Assembly: GCA_020444985.1 (NCBI GenBank)
Contig: JAGRHK010000083.1
Location: 1-7,039 of the forward strand
DNA: 7,039 nt
DNA from: Candidatus Competibacteraceae bacterium
GTDB taxonomy: Bacteria; Pseudomonadota; Gammaproteobacteria; Competibacterales; Competibacteraceae
Reading direction: 5' to 3'
Part shown: one piece after another, positions 1 to 6,889 of the stretch
Numbering within the stretch: position 1 is the first letter of the stretch
Layout: every line of letters starts with the position of its first letter
Translations under genes and position numbers: made by a program
The notes under the pieces: model-generated
Seen by the model: only the letters and a program-made list of their open reading frames with translations
What the model was told of the DNA's origin: nothing
Database searches by the model: none

Positions 1-347
1 CAGGGCAGGTCCATGTATAACCAGGTGGCCAGGGCGATCAACAGGCCGTTGATCAACGCGCCAAATGTGACCAGATTGCGCACGATCCGCGCGCGACCAC
101 GAATCTCCTTGAAGTGCAGCGTCAGCGCGCCTTCAAAGAGAATGACGGCAACGCCGAGCGAGACGATCGGGAACAGCAGATCGCCAAATAGTTGATCAGG
201 ATTCAGCCAGCCGGTGACAGGACCTGCGAGCAGGCCAACGGCCAGCAGGGGAAGAATAGCGGGCAAACCCAGCGCCCAGGCCAGCCATTGCGCGCCGACG
301 CCCGCCAGCAGAATGATGGCGATGGCCAGAGGAATCAAGTCGTGCAA
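1..347 (-). CDS. CPA1-family Na+/H+ (cation:proton) antiporter, N-terminal fragment
   Basis: This is the first 115 residues of an inner-membrane exchanger that would swap Na+ or K+ for protons; the gene continues past the left edge. The translation is strongly hydrophobic, with probable membrane segments at about residues 4-22, 27-43, 58-75 and 92-112. The stretch PIVSLGVAVILFEGALTL (60-77), followed by HFKEI, is typical of the NhaP/CPA1 Na+/H+ exchanger family. No ATG exists in this frame downstream of the stop at 390-392. I chose TTG at 345-347 because GAAGG (355-359) lies 7 nt upstream and because translation then begins (M)HDLIPLA, where I would expect the first membrane helix. A second TTG at 336-338 is possible. 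The missing C-terminal part could hold a TrkA/RCK domain, as in some relatives, but this is not visible. The family call is secure; the ion and the exact start are less so. Confidence 0.85.
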   Translation of the reverse strand, partial: MHDLIPLAIAIILLAGVGAQWLAWALGLPAILPLLAVGLLAGPVTGWLNPDQLFGDLLFPIVSLGVAVILFEGALTLHFKEIRGRARIVRNLVTFGALINGLLIALATWLYMDLP

Positions 348-406
348 AGGCGAGCCTTCAACGCACGCAGACGTTTGAGCATATCCTGTTCATCTTTCGA
401 TGGCAT
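335..406 (-). CDS. Possible 23-residue leader ORF overlapping the antiporter start
   Basis: An ATG at 404-406 opens a 23-codon frame, MPSKDEQDMLKRLRALKARL followed by CTT, and ends at TGA 335-337. AGGAG at 418-422 lies 11 nt upstream, slightly far but usable. The peptide is highly charged and probably helical, and I recognise no family. It overlaps the antiporter's proposed TTG start by 13 nt in a different frame, so ribosomes finishing it would stop inside the antiporter's initiation region. This geometry suits translational coupling. It could instead be the true N-terminus of the antiporter separated by a one-base indel, or chance. No homologue comparison was possible, so confidence is low. 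Confidence 0.25.
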   Translation of the reverse strand: MPSKDEQDMLKRLRALKARLCTT

Positions 407-445
407 CGTATCGGGGACTCCTGATGAAGCTTTAGGGAAATTCAA

Positions 446-476
446 ATGATACAGGGTATTTCCACGACATGATCAA
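446..476 (-). promoter_or_regulatory. Weak candidate sigma70 promoter for the antiporter
   Basis: Read on the - strand, TTGATC (471-476, 4/6 match to TTGACA) and TATCAT (446-451, 5/6 match to TATAAT) are separated by 19 bp. Transcription would start near 439, about 33 nt before the mini-ORF ATG. The spacer is longer than the preferred 17 bp, so this is only a candidate. Read-through from the alpha-2-macroglobulin gene is the alternative. Confidence 0.3.
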
Positions 477-517
477 TTGACGTCACTCCTTTTTCGCCCA
501 GATCCTGACCCGCAATT

Positions 518-556
518 TTCCCTCTCTCACGCAAAAAACATGCATGAGAGAGGGAA
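518..556 (-). terminator. Perfect 12-bp stem-loop just after the alpha-2-macroglobulin stop
   Basis: Arms TTCCCTCTCTCA (518-529) and TGAGAGAGGGAA (545-556) are perfectly complementary around a 15-nt loop (530-544). The loop can add three further pairs (531-533 with 541-543). The structure begins 19 nt after the stop codon of the - strand gene, where a terminator or a 3'-end stabilising hairpin would sit. Neither side carries the T-run of a classical intrinsic terminator: on the - strand the arm is followed by AAAATTGCG. The only T6 run lies inside the loop. It could therefore be a partial terminator, an mRNA-protecting hairpin, or a site needing Rho. Confidence 0.5.
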
Positions 557-575
557 CCAAATGCTTATGATTGGT

Positions 576-3500
576 TTACTCGACCTTCACCCTCCCCATT
601 GCGCCGCGCCCAAATTGCCACGGTTTGTACATGTCTTCCACGTACACCGCTGGTTGCTGGTACACGCCCGGCGTAACGGCCCGCGCCAGATAGGCCAGCG
701 TGAAGGAGCGTGCGTTGCCCGGATCGATATCCAGCGCCGCTACAAAGCGGTCGTCGCGGATTTCAGTATGCAAGGTTTGCGTTAGCTTCGGCAACCAACC
801 GATATCAGTCGTCGATGCGCCCTGTCCAATCCGCGCGTTCTCGATCTCCAGCCCCGCCGGCAGCAAATCCACGATCAGCGCTTGCTGTCCCTCATTGCCC
901 TGCGCTTCACCGGTAATGACCGCCACCAGCAGATCATTCTGGCGAATTTGCTCTGGATCGACGTCCTTCCCGGCGCGCGTGTAATAACGACGGGTAATAG
1001 TGAATCCCTCACGGGCCGGCGGTTGGGCTACCGTCGGTACGCCGCTGCGATCCAGCACTGTCCAGGCCGGGTGCGCGCCCTGATTGACAACAGGAATGCC
1101 CTTGGTCAACGCATCAATACTCGGTTTGAAGTAGAACGGATCGTTGGCGGTGGCCTGACCGTTCACTGTCAGCTTCAAGGTTCCCGCCTGTTGCAACAGC
1201 GCATGCGCCGCCAGCAACAGCCAGGCTTGTTCCTGCGTGCTGGCGTAGCGACGCTGGTTGAAGTCCGCCGCGATTTCCTCAGCCAGTTGAGGCACTTTTT
1301 CAGCCAGCAATCCCGACTCTGCCAGCAACGCTAGCAGCGCCGCCCGGTCGCGCAACGGGCTGCCGTAATCGCGCAGCGTGGCGCGATCCGTGCGGTTCAG
1401 CGCCGCCATGAACGCCTCTTTCGCCCGCGCTAGCTCGCCATAGCGGGCCAGCGCCGAACCGAGTTGCGCTTGCGCCAGAGCGTTCGGCATCTTCTGCAAA
1501 TAGTTATCGTGCAGGTAGCGCAAATCACCGATCGCGGCTTGCTGCTCCCGGGCCAGTACGTACAATTGATAGGCTCGCCAACCTAGCGCTTTGTCATCAA
1601 AATCATCGGTGCGCAACCGTTCCTGCAGATGCGCCAACCCGCGTTTCCAGGCGTTTTCCGGAACCAGGTACTGAGCCTGCCGGGCGCGCATGATGAAATC
1701 CATGGCATACGCGGACAACCAGTCTTCAACCGGACTGTTGGGACCCCAGAGGCCAAAACCGCCACCGGCATCCTGCATGGTCAGAATGCGCTGAATAGCC
1801 TCTTGCACCCGTTCCCGCAAACCGGCCACCGTCGCATCCTGACCGGCCCAGACTTCCGCCACCTCGTTGAAATCAATCAGCGGCAGGGCGCGGCTGGTGG
1901 TTTGCTCCAGGCAGCCATAAGGATAGCGATCCAACTGAGCCAGCAATTCCGGGATATTGAGGTTCGGGCGACTGGCGATGCTCAATCGCACTTTGCCTGT
2001 ACCCAACAGATAGCCATCCAGCAATTCGCCGCCCAGTCGCCAGGTTTCCCCCGGATTCAGTCGTTTTGCCGTGCGCTCGGTGGTCATGTTCTGCGCCGGG
2101 CGCACCCCAATGTCGAATTGCCGAACCAGGCTGAAGCCGTTGGGGCCTTCGACATGCAGCGCGATCTGACCGGCGCCAGGTTGCAAACCGCGCAGGGTAA
2201 ACGTGCGGCGCTCGCTGTTCTGCACGGCGGAATCCGCGACCGTCAGAGTGAATGCTGCCGGTGCATTCACCGCTACTGCGCCACCGGCGCTCAAACGAAT
2301 CGCGTAATCACCGGGCGGGGCGCTCAAGTTCTGCACGGTCACATTGATTTGGCTCTCATCGTCCGGCGCCAGGAAGCGCGGCAGGTAAACCTGCGCTACC
2401 AGCGGATCACGCACCAGCGGCGCAACTTCCGCTCGACCCAGCCGGTTCTGATCCCAGGCGACCGCCATCAGCCGCACCTGACCATTGAAATCCGGCAGTT
2501 CCAGGGGGATTTTCGCCTGGCCGTTTGCATCCAGCGCGACCGGCCCGGAGAACAGCGCCAGGGTTTTCACCGTGCGGATTCCCGAGGGATCGAGTTGCCG
2601 GCCTTCCGCATCGCCGCCGACTTTCAGCGCGCCGGGCCGCCCACCCGGTTCAATCAGCTTGCCGTACAGATCGAGCAATTGCATCCCCAGGCGGCGCTTG
2701 CCCAGGAAGTAGTCGACCGGGTTGGGCGTCGTGAAGTCCGTGAGCTGCAAAATGCCTTCATCCACTGCCGCAACGGTCAGATAAGCCGGTTGACCCGGTT
2801 CCAGTCCAGTGACGGTGACCGGCAGTTCCACCGTTTGACGCGGCTTCCATTCCACCGGCGCGTCCAGGGTGATGCGCAAAGTCCGCGCTGCCGGATCTAG
2901 CCCCAGCCAGGCGACGCCAATGGCGCGGCCTGGTCCGCGTGGGCTGGCGGAACGCGCAGTTCCCGCCGCGCGACTGGCCTGGGTGGGAACGCGGAACGCC
3001 GTGGCGGTCAGGTAAACCCCCGGCCCCCATTCGGCGGGAATCGGCAGTTCCACCGTCGCGCCCTCTTCAGGAATGCGGACCGTTTTGCTTAACCACAACC
3101 GGTCGCCGACCACATTCAACAATACTTCACCGGCGAAGGGCGCCCGCAGAAAAACCTTAGCGGTTGCGCCCACGGGGTAGCGTGGCTGATCCAGCGTGAC
3201 TTTCATCTGATCCGGGGTGTCGCTGCTACCCGGCGTTTCAAACCAGCCCACATTGAAGCGCACGCTCGACGCCACGCCGGTTTGCGGGTCCAGCACATCC
3301 AGTCGATAACGGCCCCAGTCCAGACCGCGTTGGGTGACCACGGCAGGCTGCCCTGCAGCGATGGGCAAACTCTGGCTGGCGACGGCGGCGCTGTCGCGGA
3401 TGATCAGCTTGTAATTCCAGCGGCCTTTGTTGTAGTACCAGTAGTATTGGTAGTCCTCGCGCACCAGTTTGGCGTTCAGACCGCTGTGCGCCTGGGCCTG

Positions 3501-5819
3501 ACCCCGTGCGTCCACGGCGATGACCTCGAACGCCGCTTCCTGGCCGATCTTGACGCCGCCATCGTTAAAGCGCGGCTTGACGCCAATGGCGAAGGGCTGC
3601 GTCCGGTAAGGCAGGTCGAGACTGCGGGTCACCGGCCGGCCGCCGGGTTCAAACAGTGAGATGCGCACCTGGGCCAGCAAGGGGCGCGTGGTGTCTGGTC
3701 GCTCATGCAGACGAATTTCCGCCTGAGCCTGGCCTTGCGCATCGGTGCCGGCCAGAACGACGGGAAAGCGTTGCGCAGTCCAACGGTCTTGCGCCAATCC
3801 AAAATGATAGCCGGGGAAAGCTGGGTAGGGATCAGCGTCCTCGCGCAACACCAGCTCGCCTTCGGCTTTGAGGTTGGCCGCCGGCGCACCGTACAAAAAG
3901 CGGCCATTGATGTCGATGGTCGCCGGTTCGCCGGGTTTCAGCATCGGTGCGGTAGAACGCAATTCCAGCTTGAGCTGCTGTGGCACGAAGTCCTCGACCT
4001 GAACGCGCACCTCGCCCACCGATGCGCCCTTGGGATCGGTATACGCCTTGACCGTCCAGATTCCCGTGCGCGCGTTCAACGGCATAGGGATGGACGTATG
4101 ATAACCGCCCAACGCGGGATTGCCGGGACGCTGTTGTGCGGATTCCACGCCATCCGGGCGAAAGACCTTCAGCGTCACAGGCGCCTCTGGCAGTGCATAA
4201 CCCCGACTGTCGCGAATCAGGGTCATTAACTGCACAGTTTCACCGGGTCGGTAAACGCCGCGTTCGGTGTAGAGGAAGGCATCGACCGCCCCCGGCGCAG
4301 CGCGACCGGCAACACCCCGATCGCTGAGATCAAAAGCTGGCTGAGTTAAATCGAGAAAGTTGTAGTCACCTTGGCCGAAGGCCATCAACGCCGCCGGTTC
4401 TCGTCCACCCTCGCCGCGCAACAAACCTGGATCGAGTCGAGCGTAACCCTGGGCGTCCGTGATCGCCGCGCCCAGTTTGCCATTGTTGCGGGCATACAGT
4501 TGCACATTGGCCCCAGCGACCGGCTGCGCGCTGGACAGCGAGCGGACAAAGATATGCAGACCGTCGTTGCCGCGCATTGTGAACAAGCCCAGATCGGAAA
4601 CCACTAGCCATTGCGTGGCCTGGTTCTCCCAGCGGTTATCCGCGTCTTCTTTGATGGATTGCGCGGCGACGATATAAATGCCCGGTTGTGGATCATGCAA
4701 AATCTCGCTGATCGGCAGGGCGGTGGTGACTTCCTGGTTACGCTCGCCGCTGGCCAGGGTGAGAACGCCTTGCCAAATCGGTTCGCCGGATTGCCGGGCA
4801 ATGGTGTTGAGATCGTAGCCGTCCAGGAGATTCGCGATGCGATTTCCCCCAATTTCCCGCAGCAGATTCCGATCATTGATGCGCAACACGCGCACCCGTG
4901 CTTGATCCAGGTTGACGCTGGTCAGCGGCAGTTGCTGGCTGCCGGTTTTCGGCAGAACATAGGTCGCGCCTCGGAACCCCAGGGTCGGCTTGCGGTCTTC
5001 CACGTTGGCTGTGAATTTCTGAGTCGCCCGGGTTCTCTCGCCGCTGGCCGCCGGGATGCCGGTTCGGGTCTTGATGACGTAGCGCTGGCCGTGGCTGAAG
5101 CCTTCTATGCACAATTGCCGTTCCTGGGGCGTCACGATCAGCTGGATGGCGGGTTCGATGACCAGATAATCTTCGTAGTGTAACTGTCGTCCCTTGGCCA
5201 GATCATCGGAGAAATTCAGGCAAACTTTGGGCGTCGCGCTGTCCGATTCCACGGCAACGCCCTTGATTTGGAAGGCGTTGGCGTTTACCAAATCCTGATA
5301 GCGTTTGGCAATGCGCGGGCTATCTTCCAACTCCAGCGCTTCGCCATACGCCGTGATGGCTTTCTTCGGTTCCTGGTCGCGGTCATACAATTCCCCAAGT
5401 CGGAACAGAGCGCGGGCGCGTTCCAGTGGGACATGCGCGGCTTGCAAGGCATTCCAGGCCGCTTGTTTCATGCGCTGCCGCGAGCGTTGCCGGACTTCAT
5501 AACGGGCGCTGTTTTTTCCCTGAGGTTGCGCCTGGTTTTGCCAAGCCTGGCTGAGTACCAACCAAGTCGCGGTCTGGCCAGCCCCGGCGAGAATAGCGGT
5601 TTCGTAGTCCGTAATAGCGCCTGCCCAGTCTTTCTTCTGCGTCTGTTGTTCCGCTCGGCGCAGCAAGGCCGGGACGGACTGGCCAGCGGGATCGCGGCCA
5701 TCGCGGATGGTTTGCAGATATTGCGCCGCAGCGACAGCCAGTGGCGTATCATCGAGCGCATGGGCGCTGAAAGACAGCAGCCACGCCAGCACAAAAATCG
5801 GGTACCATAAGTAGCGCAT
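576..5819 (-). CDS. Bacterial alpha-2-macroglobulin with thioester, periplasmic
   Basis: This 1747-residue protein is predicted to act in the periplasm as a protease trap: cleavage of a bait segment triggers collapse and covalent capture of the protease by a thioester. A Sec signal peptide (residues 1-21, cleavage after AHA) has no lipobox cysteine. Visible order: TPR-like helices (about 50-180), MG-type beta domains (185-405), bacterial MG3-like (408-505), A2M_N-like with FLYTERGVYRPGE (513-610), further MG domains (612-860), bait-containing A2M_N_2-like (about 870-1025), A2M core (about 1080-1175), thioester domain (1270-1550) and MG10-like C-terminus (about 1600-1740). The thioester motif YGCLEQ has C1303 and Q1306 (bases 1902-1913). 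Only three cysteines occur: C200, C237 and C1303; the first two could pair in an N-terminal MG domain. It is somewhat longer than E. coli YfhM (about 1650). The start is supported by AAGGAG at 5829-5834, 9 nt upstream. YfhM-type genes often adjoin pbpC, but here the next gene downstream is an antiporter. The frame is intact. Confidence 0.95.
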   Translation of the reverse strand: MRYLWYPIFVLAWLLSFSAHALDDTPLAVAAAQYLQTIRDGRDPAGQSVPALLRRAEQQTQKKDWAGAITDYETAILAGAGQTATWLVLSQAWQNQAQPQGKNSARYEVRQRSRQRMKQAAWNALQAAHVPLERARALFRLGELYDRDQEPKKAITAYGEALELEDSPRIAKRYQDLVNANAFQIKGVAVESDSATPKVCLNFSDDLAKGRQLHYEDYLVIEPAIQLIVTPQERQLCIEGFSHGQRYVIKTRTGIPAASGERTRATQKFTANVEDRKPTLGFRGATYVLPKTGSQQLPLTSVNLDQARVRVLRINDRNLLREIGGNRIANLLDGYDLNTIARQSGEPIWQGVLTLASGERNQEVTTALPISEILHDPQPGIYIVAAQSIKEDADNRWENQATQWLVVSDLGLFTMRGNDGLHIFVRSLSSAQPVAGANVQLYARNNGKLGAAITDAQGYARLDPGLLRGEGGREPAALMAFGQGDYNFLDLTQPAFDLSDRGVAGRAAPGAVDAFLYTERGVYRPGETVQLMTLIRDSRGYALPEAPVTLKVFRPDGVESAQQRPGNPALGGYHTSIPMPLNARTGIWTVKAYTDPKGASVGEVRVQVEDFVPQQLKLELRSTAPMLKPGEPATIDINGRFLYGAPAANLKAEGELVLREDADPYPAFPGYHFGLAQDRWTAQRFPVVLAGTDAQGQAQAEIRLHERPDTTRPLLAQVRISLFEPGGRPVTRSLDLPYRTQPFAIGVKPRFNDGGVKIGQEAAFEVIAVDARGQAQAHSGLNAKLVREDYQYYWYYNKGRWNYKLIIRDSAAVASQSLPIAAGQPAVVTQRGLDWGRYRLDVLDPQTGVASSVRFNVGWFETPGSSDTPDQMKVTLDQPRYPVGATAKVFLRAPFAGEVLLNVVGDRLWLSKTVRIPEEGATVELPIPAEWGPGVYLTATAFRVPTQASRAAGTARSASPRGPGRAIGVAWLGLDPAARTLRITLDAPVEWKPRQTVELPVTVTGLEPGQPAYLTVAAVDEGILQLTDFTTPNPVDYFLGKRRLGMQLLDLYGKLIEPGGRPGALKVGGDAEGRQLDPSGIRTVKTLALFSGPVALDANGQAKIPLELPDFNGQVRLMAVAWDQNRLGRAEVAPLVRDPLVAQVYLPRFLAPDDESQINVTVQNLSAPPGDYAIRLSAGGAVAVNAPAAFTLTVADSAVQNSERRTFTLRGLQPGAGQIALHVEGPNGFSLVRQFDIGVRPAQNMTTERTAKRLNPGETWRLGGELLDGYLLGTGKVRLSIASRPNLNIPELLAQLDRYPYGCLEQTTSRALPLIDFNEVAEVWAGQDATVAGLRERVQEAIQRILTMQDAGGGFGLWGPNSPVEDWLSAYAMDFIMRARQAQYLVPENAWKRGLAHLQERLRTDDFDDKALGWRAYQLYVLAREQQAAIGDLRYLHDNYLQKMPNALAQAQLGSALARYGELARAKEAFMAALNRTDRATLRDYGSPLRDRAALLALLAESGLLAEKVPQLAEEIAADFNQRRYASTQEQAWLLLAAHALLQQAGTLKLTVNGQATANDPFYFKPSIDALTKGIPVVNQGAHPAWTVLDRSGVPTVAQPPAREGFTITRRYYTRAGKDVDPEQIRQNDLLVAVITGEAQGNEGQQALIVDLLPAGLEIENARIGQGASTTDIGWLPKLTQTLHTEIRDDRFVAALDIDPGNARSFTLAYLARAVTPGVYQQPAVYVEDMYKPWQFGRGAMGRVKVE

Positions 5820-5828
5820 CGTGAGTCG

Positions 5829-5834
5829 CTCCTT
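5829..5834 (-). promoter_or_regulatory. Ribosome binding site of the alpha-2-macroglobulin gene
   Basis: On the - strand AAGGAG lies 9 nt before the ATG at 5817-5819. This near-consensus site fixes the start and places the signal peptide at the very N-terminus. Confidence 0.8.
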
Positions 5835-5968
5835 GAAACGAAGGTTGCGAACAGACTAGAGAATGATAAAGATTGCGGACTTGATGACTGAATAGCATAG
5901 CGGCTTCGTGGGTTCGTGATAGTCAAAAGCGCTGCGTTGTGAAAGAATAAATATGAACAATCCATTTC

Positions 5969-5981
5969 AAACCATTGGTTT
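5969..5981. repeat. 13-bp dyad symmetry just before the rppH start
   Basis: AAACCA (5969-5974) and TGGTTT (5976-5981) form a perfect dyad around one central T, ending 5 bp before the GTG start of rppH. The one-base centre cannot form an RNA hairpin, so if functional it would be a DNA-binding site. It may equally be chance. Confidence 0.3.
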
Positions 5982-5986
5982 TTACT

Positions 5987-6787
5987 GTGATCGACTCGGA
6001 GGGTTATCGGCCAAACGTCGGCATCATCCTGTGTAATGCAGAAGGACGTCTGTTCTGGGCGAGGCGAATTGGGCAACATTCCTGGCAGTTTCCCCAGGGC
6101 GGCATCCGGCGGGATGAGTCGCCTGAGCAGGCCATGTTCCGTGAACTGGCTGAAGAGGTGGGTTTGCGCCCGGAACATGTGCAGGTGATCGGCTCCACGC
6201 AGGGCTGGTTGCGCTATCGGTTACCCAAGCGACTGGTTCGCCATGGTTGCCGTCCGCCCTGCATTGGTCAAAAACAGATTTGGTTCCTGTTGCGCATGCG
6301 TTGCAGCGAAGATGTCGTGCGTCTGGATTTGTCCGAACATCCCGAGTTCGATCTCTGGCAATGGGTCGATTACTGGTATCCGTTGCATGCCGTGGTCGCA
6401 TTCAAACGCCATGTCTATTGGCGGGCCTTGCACGAATTGGCATCTTTTCTGCCGGTGGCGTCACCGCCCCGACGACCAACGGCGGTCCGGCGTATCAAGT
6501 CCGCCTTATGTGATCCGCAAGATCAAGCTGCCTGGCCTGCTCCGATCCGGTCACGAAACCGGGAGTCGCCGCGCGCAAATACCGCTATTCAGCAAGTTAC
6601 TGTCTTGCAAGTGCGTCAGATGGAGCATGCCCAGAATCCGGTGATTACCCGAATGGTGGTTACAACACGGCGTTGCGCCCTGGAAACAGCCGCCGCCCCC
6701 ACCCTGGATTTTCCGGAAGCAGCGGTTTTGGATGACAGCCGGGAGGCTCGACCGCCGCATACCGTCGTGGCCAGCCGGCATCGATAG
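5987..6787 (+). CDS. rppH: RNA pyrophosphohydrolase RppH (Nudix hydrolase) with long C-terminal tail
   Basis: RppH removes pyrophosphate from the 5'-triphosphate end of mRNAs, leaving a monophosphate that stimulates RNase E-dependent decay; it acts in the cytoplasm. From the GTG at 5987 the protein is 266 residues and begins (M)IDSEGYRPNVGI, matching the E. coli RppH N-terminus position for position. The Nudix box spans residues 38-60 with G38, E44, R52, E53, E56, E57 and G59 all present, and E53 coincides with the catalytic E53 of E. coli. Further family signatures are WLRYRLPKRLVR (74-85), CIGQKQ (92-97) and DYWYPLHAVVAFKR (128-141). A TTG at 5975 would add four residues but lacks homology support; neither start has a clear Shine-Dalgarno. 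The conserved domain ends near residue 155, leaving about 110 extra Arg/Pro/Ala-rich residues, whereas E. coli RppH is 176 residues in total. ptsP follows 102 bp downstream. Confidence 0.93.
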   Translation: MIDSEGYRPNVGIILCNAEGRLFWARRIGQHSWQFPQGGIRRDESPEQAMFRELAEEVGLRPEHVQVIGSTQGWLRYRLPKRLVRHGCRPPCIGQKQIWFLLRMRCSEDVVRLDLSEHPEFDLWQWVDYWYPLHAVVAFKRHVYWRALHELASFLPVASPPRRPTAVRRIKSALCDPQDQAAWPAPIRSRNRESPRANTAIQQVTVLQVRQMEHAQNPVITRMVVTTRRCALETAAAPTLDFPEAAVLDDSREARPPHTVVASRHR

Positions 6788-6805
6788 TCTTACTATGTAA
6801 AGCGT

Positions 6806-6828
6806 TTTGAGAAAAATAATTTCTCAAA
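6806..6828. repeat. Perfect 9-bp inverted repeat between rppH and ptsP
   Basis: TTTGAGAAA (6806-6814) and TTTCTCAAA (6820-6828) flank a 5-nt AATAA loop, 18 nt after the rppH stop. It can form an AT-rich hairpin in the transcript but has no T-run after it, so it is a poor intrinsic terminator. It overlaps the candidate ptsP -35 box, which would suit an operator. Confidence 0.5.
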
Positions 6829-6837
6829 GGCTATATT
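6807..6837 (+). promoter_or_regulatory. Candidate sigma70 promoter for ptsP
   Basis: TTGAGA (6807-6812, 5/6 match) and TATATT (6832-6837, 5/6 match) are separated by 19 bp in an AT-rich patch of otherwise GC-rich DNA. Transcription would begin near 6844, about 45 nt before the ptsP ATG. The long spacer weakens the call, and co-transcription with rppH remains possible. Confidence 0.4.
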
Positions 6838-6851
6838 CAAGAGGACTTGAA
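6836..6851 (+). repeat. Small 6-bp hairpin upstream of ptsP
   Basis: TTCAAG (6836-6841) and CTTGAA (6846-6851) enclose a 4-nt AGGA loop. It lies directly downstream of the larger inverted repeat and around the predicted transcription start. A stem this short occurs often by chance. Confidence 0.3.
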
Positions 6852-6877
6852 CGGTTTCGCAGTCTTTGTTGCCTGTT

Positions 6878-6882
6878 GAGGA
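6878..6882 (+). promoter_or_regulatory. Ribosome binding site of ptsP
   Basis: GAGGA sits 7 nt before the ATG at 6890, good spacing that supports this start. It contrasts with rppH upstream, which has no comparable site. Confidence 0.75.
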
Positions 6883-6889
6883 CGGCTCC

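Larger units (their letters stand above)
5820..5986. other. Divergent intergenic region between the alpha-2-macroglobulin gene and rppH
   Basis: This 167-bp AT-rich stretch must carry the upstream signals of both divergent genes. On the - strand TATCAT (5863-5868) could be a -10 box about 45 nt before the macroglobulin ATG, but the best -35 at 18 bp spacing (TTCAGT, 5887-5892) matches only 3/6. On the + strand AT-rich TAAATA (5948-5953) resembles a -10 with no convincing -35. I see no good Shine-Dalgarno before the rppH start. Confidence 0.5.

Noticed and set aside
477..785. 102-codon + strand frame starting in the intergenic stem-loop region
   Set aside because: Most of it is antisense to the conserved C-terminal end of the macroglobulin, and it has no motif of its own.
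1629..2900. 423-codon open frame on the + strand
   Set aside because: It lies wholly antisense to the well-supported macroglobulin gene, its translation is low-complexity (many Q, R, H) with no recognisable motif, and long antisense frames are expected in GC-rich coding DNA.
3705..4229. 174-codon open frame on the + strand
   Set aside because: Antisense shadow of the macroglobulin MG domains with no coherent protein features.
5975..5977. TTG as the rppH start
   Set aside because: It adds four residues (MVFT) absent from known RppH proteins and has no ribosome site; GTG at 5987 aligns exactly with the family N-terminus.
5468..6178. 236-codon open frame on the - strand crossing the intergenic region
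   Set aside because: It runs antisense through the RppH Nudix box and then out of frame over the macroglobulin signal peptide, both strongly supported genes; its product resembles nothing.
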